A stretch of DNA of 64,000 nucleotides from Euglena gracilis (Eukaryota > Euglenida > Euglenophyceae > Euglenales). The DNA is taken from NCBI GenBank assembly GCA_039621445.1, contig CP154956.1, positions 86,684,231-86,748,230 on the forward strand, written 5' to 3'. Made by a program: the position numbers and the translations under genes. Below the pieces are notes generated by a model, which ran no database searches, was not told where the DNA came from, and saw only the letters and a program-made list of their open reading frames with translations. The number at the start of each line of letters is the position of its first letter. Position 1 is the first letter of the stretch. Positions 1 through 25,379 of the stretch are shown here, piece after piece.

Positions 1-1756
1 TCGCCCACTGTGGCTGCCATCGGCTTTCCTGCTTCCCAGATCGGCGGAAGCGGTGCAACGTGTTGATCAATTCAGCGTTGGCACCAAGACCAATTGCACA
101 AGAACGCATGTTCTTGTGTTTCAATTCACCCGAGCCTGCTTCTAAGCATCATAGAGTTGGCTACGATTTTTGCACATGGCCCATCGTGCCAGCGCTTGCC
201 TGAGCAGGGGCCTTAGCCCCCCCCCCCCAGAACTTAGGCGGTGCATCTCGCACTTAAGCTTTTTTTTTGGTTTATTTGCGCATTTTCGTACATCGACCAA
301 AAACCGCTTTGACGCCAGCGTTACAAGGGGTGAGAGCGAGAGGCAGCACGATTGGACAAAATATTTGCGATTGCTTATTTTTGGCCCCGTCTCCCCCAGG
401 AGCTACGTGTTTTTTTCTGTTTTTTTTGAGATCAGAATGACATGAAAACTCCCGGACCAATCCTCCCCAAGAAAAAAATGCCGACAAAAACACCCCATTC
501 CCTGTGCGACAACTGCCAGCATGTGCCGCCTAAGAGGAAGCTGTAGTGGTCCCTGGTGTTGACCATTTGTACGGTGACAATTTCCCAAGATGGGGGTTGA
601 CAAGCATTCCATTACTCACCCACCCAGGTGTTAGGGGTGTGTGCAGGTGCCAGGTGTTAGGGTGTGGCAGCCTCAGTGGTGCCACAAGACCCTTGGCTTT
701 GGTTGCCTGCGCGGTGTGCCACTGCACTCATGCCAATTTGCCAGTCTGCCTCTGAAGCCGACCATTCAAACTTTCTTTCTCATCCTCAGAATTACTGCTT
801 CAAGGGGGTGTTACGTGTAACAAATTCCCTGCTGCCCTGAGAATTTGACTCCCGGCAACTATTTATTGTTTCTTTTCAGATACCTCCATTTGTAGCCCCC
901 CAAAGGCGAAAAGTCAGCAATTGAGTTTCTCTGTCGATCCTTGTGGTCGATCTGGGTTTCCTAAACACTGCAGCTTACAAGTTCTCCATTTCCTTTGTGG
1001 AGGCGAAGGGTGTGCTGCCTTCTCAGATCCTGGGGGGGGGGGGCTGGATGTCTGGAGATAGATTCCGGGGGGGGGGGGAGGGGCTGGGGGGACAATTCTG
1101 GAGGATTTTGTGCATTTTTTTTTACTTTAATGAAATTTGCACAGATTTGGAGGTCTATTTATTTCCCTCAGTTTATTCTTTTGATTGGTTGGTTGCTTTG
1201 AGTTGGATACTGCTGCCTTGATGCAGTAAATGCTGGTGGGAAAAAGGAAATAAATCTGTGGAAATATTTGAAGACCTTGTTTATGGGAGCTAAATTGCCA
1301 AAAATCATTGAATGTATCAGTAAACAGCCTAAAAATGTCGAAAATGGCTGATTATTGATGAGAAAGGCCGTTCAAAAAAATGGATGGGGTCTGATAATTA
1401 GGTGAAATATTGGCTCGACTATTGATGCTTTCAAGGTCCACCTTTTTTTCCATGGGCTCCACTTTTTTCAGGCTTTTTTCCCGGACCAAAATTGTTTTCC
1501 ACATTCAATTATGTAGCCGCCCAAAAGCCCAACCTCCCCGAGAGCACAAACGTGCAATGGCACCTTCGCCACCTACCTCCTTCTCCTCTGCGGACCAAAC
1601 GCGATGCAGACTTGGTTTTGTTTGCCCACCCGTGATCAGGGCTCAATTTCCAGTGAATGAAAGACGAGCAGCACCCATTTTCACTTCCCACACAATGGGG
1701 GACAACTACAGGCTCCCTGCCATTTATGAAGTCAACCGCCACACAACAAGGAAAGT

Positions 1757-2035
1757 AACCCACAAATATAAAGCCCCCCGCTTTATATTTGGACGGGATT
1801 TCAACACCCTTAGGGGGGGCTTTATATTTGGGGGGGGCTTTATATTGGGGGGGATCAAACTTTTTGGGGTGGCCTCTATGACCTCCGGCGGCCTTTAATT
1901 GTGGCCAAATACCAGTTTTATGCCAACTTTGGTTGTGTATATCCTATTTTCCCCAAATCGGCAATTATTATCCAGAATGGAGCATTTTTAGGAGAAAAAA
2001 TGTTGTAACCACCCAAAATTTTAATTTTTTTTCTG
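1757..2035. repeat. Dispersed repeat family A, copy 1
   Basis: About 270 bp that recur, diverged, at 16130-16375. Both copies run from AAGCCCCCCG through CTTTATATTTGG, GTCAAACTTTTTG-like and GTGGCCAAATAC segments to GAGAAAAAATGTTGTA. A partial third relative lies near 23690-23760 (GGGATTTCAAGACC, GATCAAACC). Confidence 0.8.
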
Positions 2036-2759
2036 GATGACACCAGCGTCTGGCTCCACGTAGGGGTGGGGCTTTATATTTGGAGGGGGTTTATGAGCGA
2101 GACAATATGTGGACAATTTCAGGGTTTGAGGTATTTGTAAGGTGTACAGGCATCAGGGGGGAGGGGCTGCTTCCTTGCAGAGGCTCCTTCCATGTCCCCC
2201 TCCTCAAAAGGGACCTGCCACGTATCCATTGCGCAGGCTTATTTGCTGGTTATAACTCTCCCTGCCCCCAGCTTCCCATGCCCGCCGGAGGGGAGTGGCA
2301 CAGTGCCACACACACCTCCCCTGCCATTATCCCAACTGAAGCAGTTTGTGGAAAGGTGCAACGCAGTTTGGAGCGTGAACACTTTTTTTTGCATGGATCC
2401 CCATTCCTTCGTCTTATCATTGTCTCGTCTTGACTTTGCGGGAGTATCTGCGAACAGCCCATTAGGAAAGGTGTCATTTCTACGGAAAACAATTTCCACA
2501 ACAAACTAAGCACATGTGCAGTCATCACCGACCACCGCCCAAAATGTCAGTGAAGCATTGTTTCCTAAAGCGGTGTTGATTTTTTGATCATACATCTCTT
2601 CAAGGTTTTGCAGGCCCCCAGGGGGGGGTTGCTGCAGCCAGCCCCGATTTGGGCCCAGCCCAGCCGCAGCAGCACCCCCCCCCCTGCTGGCCAGCCCCTT
2701 TTTGGGGGGTCCAGCTGAAAATTTTTCGGCGCGAATTTTTTTTTGAAGAAAATTGTTCA

Positions 2760-3180
2760 AAAATGGCCAAAAATGGTGTTTTGGGGGTGCTTTGGGCGTT
2801 CAACTTCAACAATCAAAAACAGCAAAAGGGGGCAACGAAGTGTTCAAAAAGTGTCCAAGTGTCCAAAGGTGTCCAAAAAGGCCAAACTTTGCTTCAAACT
2901 GGCAAAAAGTGGGCAAAGGTTGTCAAAACCACAGACAGCACCCAAAATTGGCCGAGAGTGGCCAAGAGTGGTTAAAAGTGGCCTGAAGCAGTCAAAAGCG
3001 ACAAAAAGCCGGCCAAAAGTCGACAAAGGTGGTGAAAAGCAGTCTGAAGCCGCAGATAATGTCCAAAAGTTGGCAAACGTGGCCAAAAGCACACAAAAGC
3101 ATCAAAAAGCTGACAGTAGTGGCCAAATCAATCAAAGTGTGGGCCAAAGTGGGGAAAATAACAAAATTGATCGAAAGTGC
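2760..3180. repeat. Degenerate GTGGCCAAAAGC minisatellite
   Basis: A run of irregular 8-14 bp units of the type CAAAAGTGGCC / GTCAAAAGCAG. The same family appears in the opposite orientation at 40340-40930 (TTTTGGCCACTTTTGG). It is followed by a GGCCGCCGGCCAGGGATGAC segment related to 40260-40320 and 40960-41040. Confidence 0.75.
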
Positions 3181-5515
3181 TTGCAGTACACTGCATATCC
3201 GTGATGTATGCTCTTTTTTTTTGCCGACCGGGGCCAACCAGGGCCGCCGGCCAGGGATGACTGTGGCACCAAATGGGAAGTGATCATAGGTGCCTGGTCC
3301 AGCCGGGGTGCAGCCCCCCCTCCCCGGGGGAGGGCAGCCAGCCCAATTTTCTTGCCAGCCCAAATTTCTAGCCCTTGCCCAGCAACCCCCTGGGGTCCTT
3401 AAAGAGAGAGATGCATATGTACGATCATGATGTACTCCCAGGTTTTGTTCCTCCAAACAACCAGTAGTCTGATGCCAACGTCCCAGGTAGTGGGAGGTAT
3501 GATTCGATACGGCGGCGGTTTGTCGGGGTGACCGGCGCAACGATTGTCCAGCTTGCTGGCGCTTGCTTGTCTGTGCCCTTCTGCCCCAGCTTCTTTTTCT
3601 GTGACCCCCCCGGAGGGTGTTCCACGCCACACAGTTGTGCAAGGTTGCGGTTCACCGTACCCGGGTGGGTAACCGATCCACAACTTTCTATTTGCAAAGT
3701 TCCACATTTCTGTGCTGCCACGCTGAAGTCTTTGGTTAGAGAGGCTTTGGCCATCCCATTTGGAGGAGGGGGAGTTTAAAAGGAAGCAGGTATGCAGTCC
3801 AAGTATGATTTATTTTCACTTATTCTCTCTTTCTTGCGGTTGCGGTGCAAGTGCTCAGTTTCCTCCTTCGCTGCCTAGGCTTTGGACAGTTGCTCTTTTT
3901 TTGACATCCGCCCCCAGAGAAATTGTCACCTTCTTGCTTCCCTCCCGTCTTCCTTCCGCCAACTTCCTGTGCGCAGGGCACATGTTCCTTGGGGCCATCA
4001 TCCCCTGAAATTGCCATCCCCCTCTGAGTAACTTAATTTGCCACCCTCAATCCAAAGCTGCATAGGAACCCTGGCAACCCTCCCTCCTCCTCCCCTCCCT
4101 CCTGCCCCATCCAGGGGTTTTTTTTTAGTCTTGGACCCTTGGGATGGGAGGGGGGGGGAAGGTGAGTGGGTCTGGCCGAGCCCCCCCCCCCGAGGGGTCC
4201 TCCCAGGGGGTTTGGGTCCCCCAGGGGGGGATATACTTTTCGGCGCTTTTGGCACAGAAAATTTTTGAAAAGGTGCTATTTCTAGCATTTTTCGTCATTT
4301 TGGCCACTTTTGGGGAAAAGTTGGTGGGTCCCCTAGCACCCCCCCAGGGGGTGGGTGCGGGGACCCCCCCTCCCCCCGGTCTTAAAAAATCCCTGACCCC
4401 ATCCTGGTGGGGATCACCCCTCCTCCGCCCTTTCCTTCTCATTGTTCCATGGGTGATCCATTTGTTGTCAAAAACTTCCTCGGCATTGAAGGGACTTTCA
4501 CCCCACCAGACTTTTCCGTACAGCCCAGGGTGGTTCATAAGGGACGGGATTCTTTTTTTTTCCCTCGTGAAGGATCACTTTAGGCCTAAGCGACGGCATT
4601 ATCGCTCCTATTACTCCTTGTCAATTGATGCAATTGACAGGGAGCAGGAATGCCAAAATTGCTCACCGAACATTGAAAAAAGAGAACCCATTATTCTTGA
4701 AAATGATGTCTTTGAATGCTCAAGAGTGTGCATTCCAAATAATCGTTGGTTGGAAGCGGACCTCATTGTCAGAGGATGACAGTGAGGTTCACCTCCAAAG
4801 AACGATTGTTGTCACAACAAATTGTACCACCCTAAACTTTTCGCCTTTTATCAATATTTGTCCCTTACTTGCTCCCATTTCCATGTTGCAAATTTTTACG
4901 CTTGTTGTGAAACAGTTCATTTATGAGAACTGTCGTAAGGGTTTTGTTTATTTGCCGAAGCCTAGCCTCTCCGCATAGCTTTCTTTTCTTTTGACTCCAC
5001 CCCGGTGGCCGCATGGTTGGTCCGCCGAACGAGGATTGATGACAGCCATGGCCAAATGTTGTGCAGCGGTATGGTACAGGGCCTTTTCCTAAGAATGTGA
5101 TCACTGTCCGCAGTGATGGGATGAGGCGCCGATACACTTTGCCGTTCATCATTCATGAACGTCTCAACAATGTGATAATGTGGCTGTTCGCGGAGAATAT
5201 TTATTTGTTGAAAAGGGGAAACGGCGATGAGAACACCTTTGTGTGTGATTTGCCAGACACCTCTGCCGACTGGATTTTGGTTATAACAATGCATTTCACA
5301 AGGGTCAGGGAATAGCCGCCGCAGTGTGCCCCATGGTTTGTATGTAGCGAAGGCGCTTGAAACGGGACCACAGAAGGTTGGGGGGCCGGTTGCCAATGCG
5401 TGGACGTTGTGCTGCGTTGTTGGGTGCCTTGTTGGACACATTGCTTTCCTGTGTCGGGGTCAGGAATTTTTCAAGGTTGGACCCCGGGGAGGAAAGGTGA
5501 TGGGTCTGCCGGACC

Positions 5516-5566
5516 CCTTGCCCCCCCCCCCCGTGTGTACTGTGGCTGTTTGTTTGGTGCCTTTTA

Positions 5567-5615
<49 letters not shown>

Positions 5616-5702
5616 ACAACCACCCAGGCCCCCCCCCCCCCCCCCCCCCCCCTCCCCCCAATCTTTTCCCCCCCCCCCCCCCCCCCCCCCCAAAAACCTC
5701 TC
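5516..5702. repeat. Poly-C tract
   Basis: Three long C runs (5570-5615, 5631-5652, 5669-5691) broken by short A/T interruptions. The long proline or glycine frames predicted across it are a consequence of the homopolymer, not a gene. Confidence 0.95.
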
Positions 5703-5969
5703 CCCGCGGGGATACCCCTGAGCCTTGTGGGCCCCCCGCCAGGCAGGATCTTGGCCATTTTTGCCTTTTTTTTTTGGAGCGAGGCGATGAAAAAAGTGTT
5801 TTTTTTTACCCTAAAATAGGCACCCCAAAAACGTGGGTCCCCCTGCACCGCTCCTCGTCGGGGGGTTACCCCCTGGGTGGGTGGGGGACCCCCCGGTCTT
5901 AAAAAATCCCTGGCTGGAGTGTTTGCAGGAGGGGCAGTCTGACCAGTTGCCTCATTCCATGCCTGTGCA

Positions 5970-5991
5970 CACCTCTTCTCCCTCCCCCCAG
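5970..5991 (+). promoter_or_regulatory. 3' splice acceptor just upstream of the carrier start
   Basis: A pyrimidine tract (CTCTTCTCCCTCCCCCC) ends in AG at 5991, 11 nt before the ATG at 6003. In euglenozoans most nuclear mRNAs receive a spliced leader at such a site. It could instead be the end of a conventional 5'-UTR intron; the window cannot separate these. Confidence 0.5.
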
Positions 5992-6002
5992 GAGCTGGCC
6001 CA

Positions 6003-18332
<12,330 letters not shown>

Positions 18333-18338
<6 letters not shown>

Positions 18339-19725
18339 CAGGGGGGGGGAAAAATGCAACTTGCATAATTTGCATTTTTTTTGCATAATCGGGTTTTTCC
18401 GAAATTTGCATTTTTTTGCATTTTTTTGCATTTTTTTGCATAAAATATTTTGACCCGGAAAAATTTTTTTGTAGTTGGTCGCCATATGTTTGCATTTTTT
18501 TGCATTTTCTTTGCATTTTTTGCATTTTTTTTGCATTTTTTGCATAAAATATTTTGTCCTGGAAAACTTTTTTGCAGTTGGTCGCCAATGTCATGTTTTG
18601 TCTCTGGTCCCTCTGCAGTTGCCTGGGGTTTTTGGGGTCTCAGTGCTTGCTGTTGTCTTCCAGGAGGAGGTATTGCAAAAACTGGCTCCTACACTAGACA
18701 TTTACCCCCACACCCCCCCCCCACACCCCCCACACCCCCCCACCCCCCCCCCCCCACCCCCCCCCCCACCCCCCCCCACCCCCCCACCCCCCCCCACACC
18801 CCCACACCCCCCACACCCCCCCCCCCCCACACCCCCCACACCCCCCCCCCCCCCACACCCCCCCCCCCCCCCCCCCCCACACCCCCCCACCCTTGACCAG
18901 TGTGGGTTCGGCACCGGGTGTATTTTGGACCCATTTTGGGACCTATGTTGGCAAATTGGAGATCCCTCCAAACCCCGCCCAAGACCACATTTTTTGCCTC
19001 ACCGTCCCAATTGCACAATTTTCTCAAAGGTTTGAATGTCGAAGATTTTTAAAGCAAAAAAATGATTGAAATACCAGAAATTTGCCAAAAGAAAAAATGT
19101 CAATAAAATTTGAGTGTGCCAAAATTTGGGGCAGTTTTTTTGACTTTGCAGTTTTATCACCACTCCTGAAAACAACTTAAACCTGAGAATTTTGGAATTT
19201 TTTTCATCAAAATGTATGTTTTTTCCGTGAAAAATTGGAGCCCAGATAGACATTATCCAGGCCCACAGCCACCGATGAGGGGTCCGGTGGCCTACGGCCA
19301 CCGCGGCGGGGGGGGGGGGGGGGGGCTGCCCCCCCCCCCTCCCACACCCCCCCACACCCCCCCATACCCCCCACACCCCCCCTCCCCACACCCCCCCACA
19401 CCCCCCCACACCCCCACCCCCACCCCCCCACAACCCCCCCACACCCCCCCACACTTGTCTAGTGTAGGAGCCAGTTTTTGCAATATATGTCCAGGAGGTC
19501 TTCTTTGTGAATCATTGACAGGTATACACCGGCATTGTCACATGCCCATGGATTATAGGCAGCAACTCTGTTACATTCCAGCCTTTTCTCAGGGTTTTCT
19601 CAGGGTTTTCTTTGCAAGTTGCATTTTTTTGCATTTTTTTGCATTTTTTTGCATTTTTTTGCATTTTTTTGACTTGCATAATTTGAAGGGCCAAGTTGCA
19701 TTTCCCCCCCCCCCTGATTCTAGAA
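18333..19725. repeat. Composite palindromic element with poly-C core
   Basis: The outer arms are TTCTAGCAGGGGGGG..AAAATGCAACTT (18333-18362) and its inverse (19693-19725). Inside, GCATTTTTTT arrays (18375-18545 and 19620-19675) lie on the same strand. A second inverted pair of about 40 bp (18661-18700 and 19456-19499) encloses two C/CA-rich blocks and a unique centre. The layout parallels the element at 11721-12241: C-tract arms around an A/T-rich tandem repeat. Confidence 0.65.
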
Positions 19726-20547
19726 AAGTCGCCCCGAATGAAATCCTGGCCCAAAATAAGTATCAGACTCCAGCCCTTGTCAGGGCTGCCCAGCAAGGGG
19801 GGAGGGAGGCGCCTCGCGTTCGGTGCAGTTCACATTTTGAAATGCACGGCCAAAGAATTTGTCTTTTGAGAGGTCTGAGGACTGATGAACTGACCGCCAC
19901 CCAACATGTCTGCCAGAGCACAGACCAGGCTTTTGCTTAAGGGCCCCGGCCACGAGAAAAAAGCCGGTAGCCAGACCCCAGGTCCACTGGGATTTCCACT
20001 GGCCCAACGTGGACTAGCTGCAGCCAACGTCCTAAACGTTCCATCAAACTCACCCCATCCGTCAACTCCCCAACTCTTTCAATTGCCGCATTTCAATCGC
20101 CCACTCTCGACGGACATTTATCGGACCCGGGGGCCCCCGGATGGAGGGTCCGCCTGGGGTCAGTGCTGGCGGCCAGTATGCGGCCCTGAGGGGCCGCACC
20201 ACATCTTGTACCCCACCCTCCCAGGGCTGTACGGGAATCCCTGCAACCTGTGGGTGGTGGTGAGGGGGAGGGTTCAACCCCCCACCCCCACCAAGCCTTT
20301 CTGTATTCCTGGGGGGGGGGGCGTAGGTCAAAATCTTTTTGACCGTTGTTTTTTTTGGCCAAAAAAGGGGTCAAAAGTTTTCCCTCGGCGCCCTTGCCAC
20401 GTGCTGTGGTGGGTGGGGGGGGTGGACCCCCCCAACCAGGCCTTCCCGTACAGCCCTGCACCCCCCGCTGCCGCTGCGCATTGCTTTTCCACGGCCCACT
20501 TCGGCGACCCGTTGGCCCGGGCTGTCCTCCCAGCCAAGCACCTGTGA

Positions 20548-20697
20548 GATGGGCGTGACTGAGTGTGACTGAGCGTGACTGGGCATGTGACTGGGCGTGA
20601 CTGGGCGTGTGACTGGGCATGACTGGGCGTGTGACTGGGCATGACTGGGCGTGTGACTGGGCGTGACTCAGTGACTGGGTCTGTGACTGGGACTGAC
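20548..20697. repeat. TGACTGGGCG tandem array
   Basis: About twelve units alternating TGACTGGGCG and TGACTGGGCATG or TGTGACTGGG. Confidence 0.9.
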
Positions 20698-20733
20698 ACC
20701 AAACCCTGGATGAGCATAGGTGCTTGCCCCCAG

Positions 20734-20816
20734 CGACCCCTGCATCAGGATGTGACCCGCCCGCCTGGCGTGGCCGCCCACGTGGTGCGGGGAAGGTGGC
20801 CCCTCCGGTTTGATCC
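20734..20816 (+). CDS. Candidate exon, unknown gene
   Basis: Between an acceptor (GCTTGCCCCCAG) and a strong donor (CC|GTGAGT) lies an open frame reading RPLHQDVTRPPG and then VAAHVVRGRWPLRFD. It ends in phase 2. No family was recognised; the composition matches the real exons of this window. Confidence 0.35.
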
Positions 20817-21515
20817 GTGAGTATGGCTGTCGTGGGGGTTGGAAGGAACGCACAAACACATGCATTTTGTGGGAGTTCGACACTAAGTGATGGGTTACAA
20901 TTCTGAATTTTCCCACCTTGCAGCATTCTCCCAGTTGCAAGTTTTTTCTGCCTTAAGAACAGAATTGCGGGTATAAGAATGAACAACTTGCCCATCAGTA
21001 TTCCAAAAAATAACACCAAATTTTACAGAAATATTGAAACAGCAAACCAATGGCCACGGTGGCTCTGGTGATAATTGTTTTGAAGAATTGTATTGTGCAA
21101 CTGGCCCCAAACCATCAGAATTCAAAAATGCAAAAGTTAAGGAGGACCTTTGGAGGGATGCCTGCACGTTAACACAATGGATTTCTGGGTGTTTCTGTTA
21201 GTTTTGCAATGTTCACCAATGTCCCCTTTTTAACTACCCCCTCACCTTCTCCAAGGCACACCAGGGGAAGTCACCACTTTTTACATTCATTTGTTTTCTA
21301 GGGAAAAATGTGTTCACCCACCCCTATTCACCCGAAAAGATTTTTTAAATCTTCAATTGAATTTTTTTTTCGCCGGTTTGTGTTCACTTGTATTCTCAGA
21401 ACAGTTTGAACAGAAAAAATTCGGTTCCAAGGCATTTTGTATTTAATGAATGGCCGAAGGCCTGCGGGTGATGGGTTACCACAAGCGGTCAGTCTGCCCT
21501 CCCCATCCCCCCCAG

Positions 21516-21557
21516 CCCCGGGCTGCCACGGCCCAGCATTGTGGCTGTGCAGCACAG
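21516..21557 (+). CDS. Candidate exon, unknown gene
   Basis: 42 nt between CCATCCCCCCCAG and GCACAG|GTTTCC, phase 2 on both sides, which fits the candidate exon at 20734-20816. It reads PGLPRPSIVAVQH. It is too short to judge alone. Confidence 0.22.
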
Positions 21558-24055
21558 GTTTCCACCCACCGGCTGCGCGCGTGTACACCATCCGCCCTTT
21601 AGTCATCTACTGTCGCCCGCCCGCCTGCCTTGGAGTCGTCTTCCCTGCGCCCAGGGCTGCATGGATTTCCCAATTATGGGTGGCTCCCCAACCCAAGAAT
21701 TCCAAAGTTGTGTCGCAATCCCCCGATTTTTTTTTTGCGGGGTGGCACATCTTTATCTTGTAATTTGGGGCAGCGGATTCCTGAGAAACACTCAGGGTGA
21801 GGAGGTGAAGTTGTGAGCACCCGTCTCGTTCTGGGGTTGAACCGTTTGTCCAATCCCCAGTCAGCTTGAGGGCTGTTTCCCAGGGCTGGGTGGGCATCTT
21901 TAGTGCAACTCCCTTTGGGGAACCCAGCATTTTTTTTGTGGGACGACGACCAGGGTGTCGCTTACGTCATAGTGAACCCCGGGGGGGTGCAGCCAGCCTT
22001 TTTCAAGCCCCAAAACCCTCCCCCCATGGATGAGATTTATTAATTTTCCAGCTGCCGTTTGGGCGGTAACGGATTTTTGGCTTTCGGCGGTGCTAAAATG
22101 GCCGCAAATGGAAAAAAAATTGATTTGGGCAATCAAATTTGGTCTGATTTCGCCCAAACCTAACCAAGCCAGGTCAGGTGGCTGGCCAGGGCAAATTTGC
22201 GGTCAAAAAATCGATTTTTTTTTGCATAATTGCATTTTTTAGGCATTTTTGGAGCTTCGATTTCTGGCATCCGATTCAACCCTCACTCGGGCCCAGTTCC
22301 AGCCGGGACCCTCATGGGAGGGGAAAGGGCGGTCAGTCAGCAGCCTTCTTCCAGCCAGCCCAAAGCTTTCAGCCTCAGAACTGGGCCCCCCCAGGGGGTC
22401 CCCTATCGCTGTGTTCAATAACCCGACCGGAGGACACCTTTTCGGAGGTCTGGCCAGGTTTTTGGCTCACAAGGAGCGCTAGGCCGAAATTCTTTGACCC
22501 CAAATTTGGCCTCAAAATGCCCAAAACGCCATTTTTGGCACTTTTTGGGCAAAAATGCGTTAAGATCGCCCAAATAATTTTCGGTGCAAAGCCCCAGAAT
22601 GATAAGTTTGACCTCCCGTCACCCTCCAACTCTTTTGGACCCATTGTCTAACGACCGCCCGCCGATTGGAGGACACCTTTTTGGTTGCAACCCTATGCCC
22701 AACAAACACCTGTCCGTCGGAGGACAGATGGTACCGGTTTAAGGTTTAAAGATGGTGGGCAAGTACCCCCCCCCCCTATGTCCAACGACCCCCCTATGTC
22801 CAATGACCACCCCCCGGGTCAGAGGACACCTTTTCGGAGGTTTGACCAAATTTTTGGTCCCGGCGTGAAGCGCCGGGACGAAAAATTTTGCCCAAAAATT
22901 AGCCAAAAATTTGGCCAAAATGCCATTTTTGACACTTTTTGGACAAAAATTTGTCAAGATTGCCCAAAATTTTCGGCGCAAAGCGCCGGAAGGGAAAATT
23001 TGGGCATTTTTGGGTGGGTAGGGACCCGGGTACCCACCAACTTTCTTTTGACCCCATGTCCAACGACCACCCCCTCGGTCAGAGGACAGAGGTTACCGGT
23101 CATTGGACATAGGGGGGGGGGTAGTGAATAACTTTTTTGACCATCTTGCTTCCTTAACGTCCTTATTAACAAAAAAAATTGACACAATTTTTGTGACAAT
23201 TTTTGATTTGCGGGGAAGCAGTTGAGATTCATCCAGACTTTTGGCCATTTTGTGCATAGCCATTTTTGACCGTTTTGGGCCATATTTGGGCAAAATACAG
23301 GGGTTCTCCATTTCTGGCCAATTTTCAGCTTTTTGGTGCACCACAAGCCAATTTTTGGAGAACATATAGGTGACATACAGGAATAGGCATAGTTGGTCGA
23401 CATGTATGCATAGGTCTTTTGCCAAACCTGCATCTAAATGCAACCTTGGACTGCATGCTGTTGTAATACCATAAATGAACGATGTTTCACAAAGTATGGT
23501 GAGATAATCTGGACATCGTGATCTTTTGACCGGCAAGGTAGATGGAATAGCCAGACAACCAAATATGGTGGCCTTGGGTTGTACACTGTGGCCAAGGAGA
23601 AGATCACCTTTTCGGAGGAGCTCTTGGAGCTTTCCCATTCATAGCATCTTGGGTTCCCAGCACCCCCACAAGGGGGTTGGACTGTATTAGGTGGGATTTC
23701 AAGACCACAGGGGGTTTGATAACAGGGAACTCATGTTTGGGGGGATCAAACCCCTGACCAATTCATTTTTTTGCAGTTGTTTTGCACACCAATTTTCAGC
23801 AATGTAATATGCAATATATTAGTATAATGCAATACAATAATTAATTATTATCAATAATTAACCATAATAATTATTGCCACAACCGTGCAAAATGTGGTTG
23901 GCAGTCCCGTGCAGCCTTGCCCAAGGCCCGCGACCTCAGCCATCCGCCAACCTGCCCTCCCTAAATTTTCCCCCGCCGACCGCGGGGGCGGGCTGCTTTC
24001 GCCTGCTATTTGACTGCTATTTGTTGCACTGCTGTGGCAGGGCAGAACGGGAATC

Positions 24056-24215
24056 GGCCGAACAGCCAGGGTGGTGGGTGGGGGGGGGGGCGGCCAATAT
24101 CCCCGTTTTCCCGAAATCGGTGAAAATGCTGTGGTGGGGGGGGGTCGACCCCACCCCCCCCACCTCCCGGGTGGGGGGTCAACCCCCCCACCAGGCCTTC
24201 CCGTTCTGCCCTGTG
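24056..24215. repeat. Hairpin repeat family H, double copy
   Basis: GTGGTGGGTGGGGGGG.. followed by CCCGAAATCGGTGAAAATGC, then GTGGTGGGGGGGGTCGACCC palindromes and CAGGCCTTCCCGTTCTGCCC. It is very close to 17700-17820, including the GAAATTGGTGAAAATGCTGT spacer. Confidence 0.75.
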
Positions 24216-25156
24216 CTGTGGTCTCTCCCACGCTGCCTTTCCCTCGGGCTGCCTCCATTTCCTCCTCCGGCACCATTTGGGGGGGATTTGGATCGTTTTT
24301 CATTTTCCAAATGAATTTGGCCATGTATTCACACAATCATTGGAACAGTGGAAGAGAAGATAGGGGACCTGGGGGCACTCAGCACCCTGGGGGCACCGTG
24401 GGGATTTGACTGTGCACTTGCATAAATCGGAAAAGGTGTTTTCCAAATTGTGTATGAGCCATTTCCCAGTCTCCAGCCGTGCAGCTTTTGGAGATGGGCC
24501 GGTGTGCCATCAGATCTGTCCCTGCGCTTTTTTTTGCCTACATTTTACCTTTGGTCCAAGGTTGTGCATACCACTGAACCGCCGCATTTTTTTTCGGTAT
24601 CGCGCATCCTTTCTCTGTCTCTGTCATGAGGGATGGATTTCGTTAAATGTGGGAGGGATTTCAATTTCCAGTTGGGGTTTACAAATCCGTAACATTTTTT
24701 TTTTACCATAAACCCATTTAAAACGCAGAACCCTTCATGCATCAGGGTTGACAAGCCCCGGCCTGGTTCATCAACCGAGGCAACATCCCAAGGTTTTCAC
24801 ACAATGACATGTCATTAAAAAGATCCACGTGACACGCTGATTTGCCCATAAGCCCTGTCAAAAGCGGTTGGAAACCATTTATTTTGTATTTTTCCAAATT
24901 TGAAACTTCCAGGTCTTTTTGAAGAATTTTTCCCATCCAAATTCCACGTTCTCCGGAGGACGGCCAAAAACGGCCAACTCTCCATTCTTTTTGTGAAATT
25001 TCTGGCTGGGTTGAGCACGGGGGGGAAAACCAAGTGCCATGCCTAAAGTTTGGCTTGGGCAGGCGACGTGGTTTTGGAAAGGGGGGAGCACTCGAACTCC
25101 ACGCGCCCTGAATGGAAGGGGTATCGACCCCGGACACCTCGGGCTCCGCACTTTGC

Positions 25157-25257
25157 CATTGTGAGGCCATGCCTTGCTCGCCGGCGGTTTGTTGTGATTG
25201 TTTTTGTGCGCTGGGTTAGGAGGTCCCGCTTAGTGCCTTTTTTCGCCGGAGTTGGCT
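25157..25257. repeat. DIRS-like left inverted terminal repeat
   Basis: CATTGTGAGGCCATGCCTTG through to CCGGAGTTGGCT; its inverse stands at 28926-29024 with a short difference near TTTTTT/GCCTC. The 24 nt to its left (25133-25156) are unique to this end. Confidence 0.9.
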
Positions 25258-25379
25258 GATTCTTAACTTGCCCTTCGACACCCAGAAGAAAGGAACAGAG
25301 TTCACGAACGAGGAAGAACTGAGAAAAGAAGTCAATATCAATTCAATATCCAGAAGAACACGACCCAGACGAAAATCAA

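Larger units (their letters stand above)
1..5991. other. Repeat-rich non-coding stretch
   Basis: I see no coding segment that I can support here. Open frames are short, overlap on both strands and show no recognisable domain. The stretch holds many G and C homopolymers (for example near 1030-1080, 4170-4200, 5570-5690), one copy of a dispersed repeat with TTTATATTTGGGG motifs (1757-2035), a degenerate GTGGCCAAAA-type array (2760-3180) and a recurrent CTTAAAAAATCCCTGG motif (4383, 5898). Confidence 0.6.
18339..25132. other. Mostly non-coding, repeat-rich stretch
   Basis: After the palindromic element I see two possible exons (listed separately) and otherwise repeats: hairpin-family copies at 20265 and 24055, a TGACTGGGCG array at 20548-20697, repeated GGTCAGAGGACACCTTTTCGGAGGT segments (22430, 22670, 22820, 23080, 23600), and an A/T-rich patch near 23800-23875. 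No protein family was recognised. Confidence 0.55.

Noticed and set aside
18666-19454. Proline/histidine-rich frames in the C/CA blocks
   Set aside because: Low-complexity DNA inside a palindromic repeat element; no splice or domain support.
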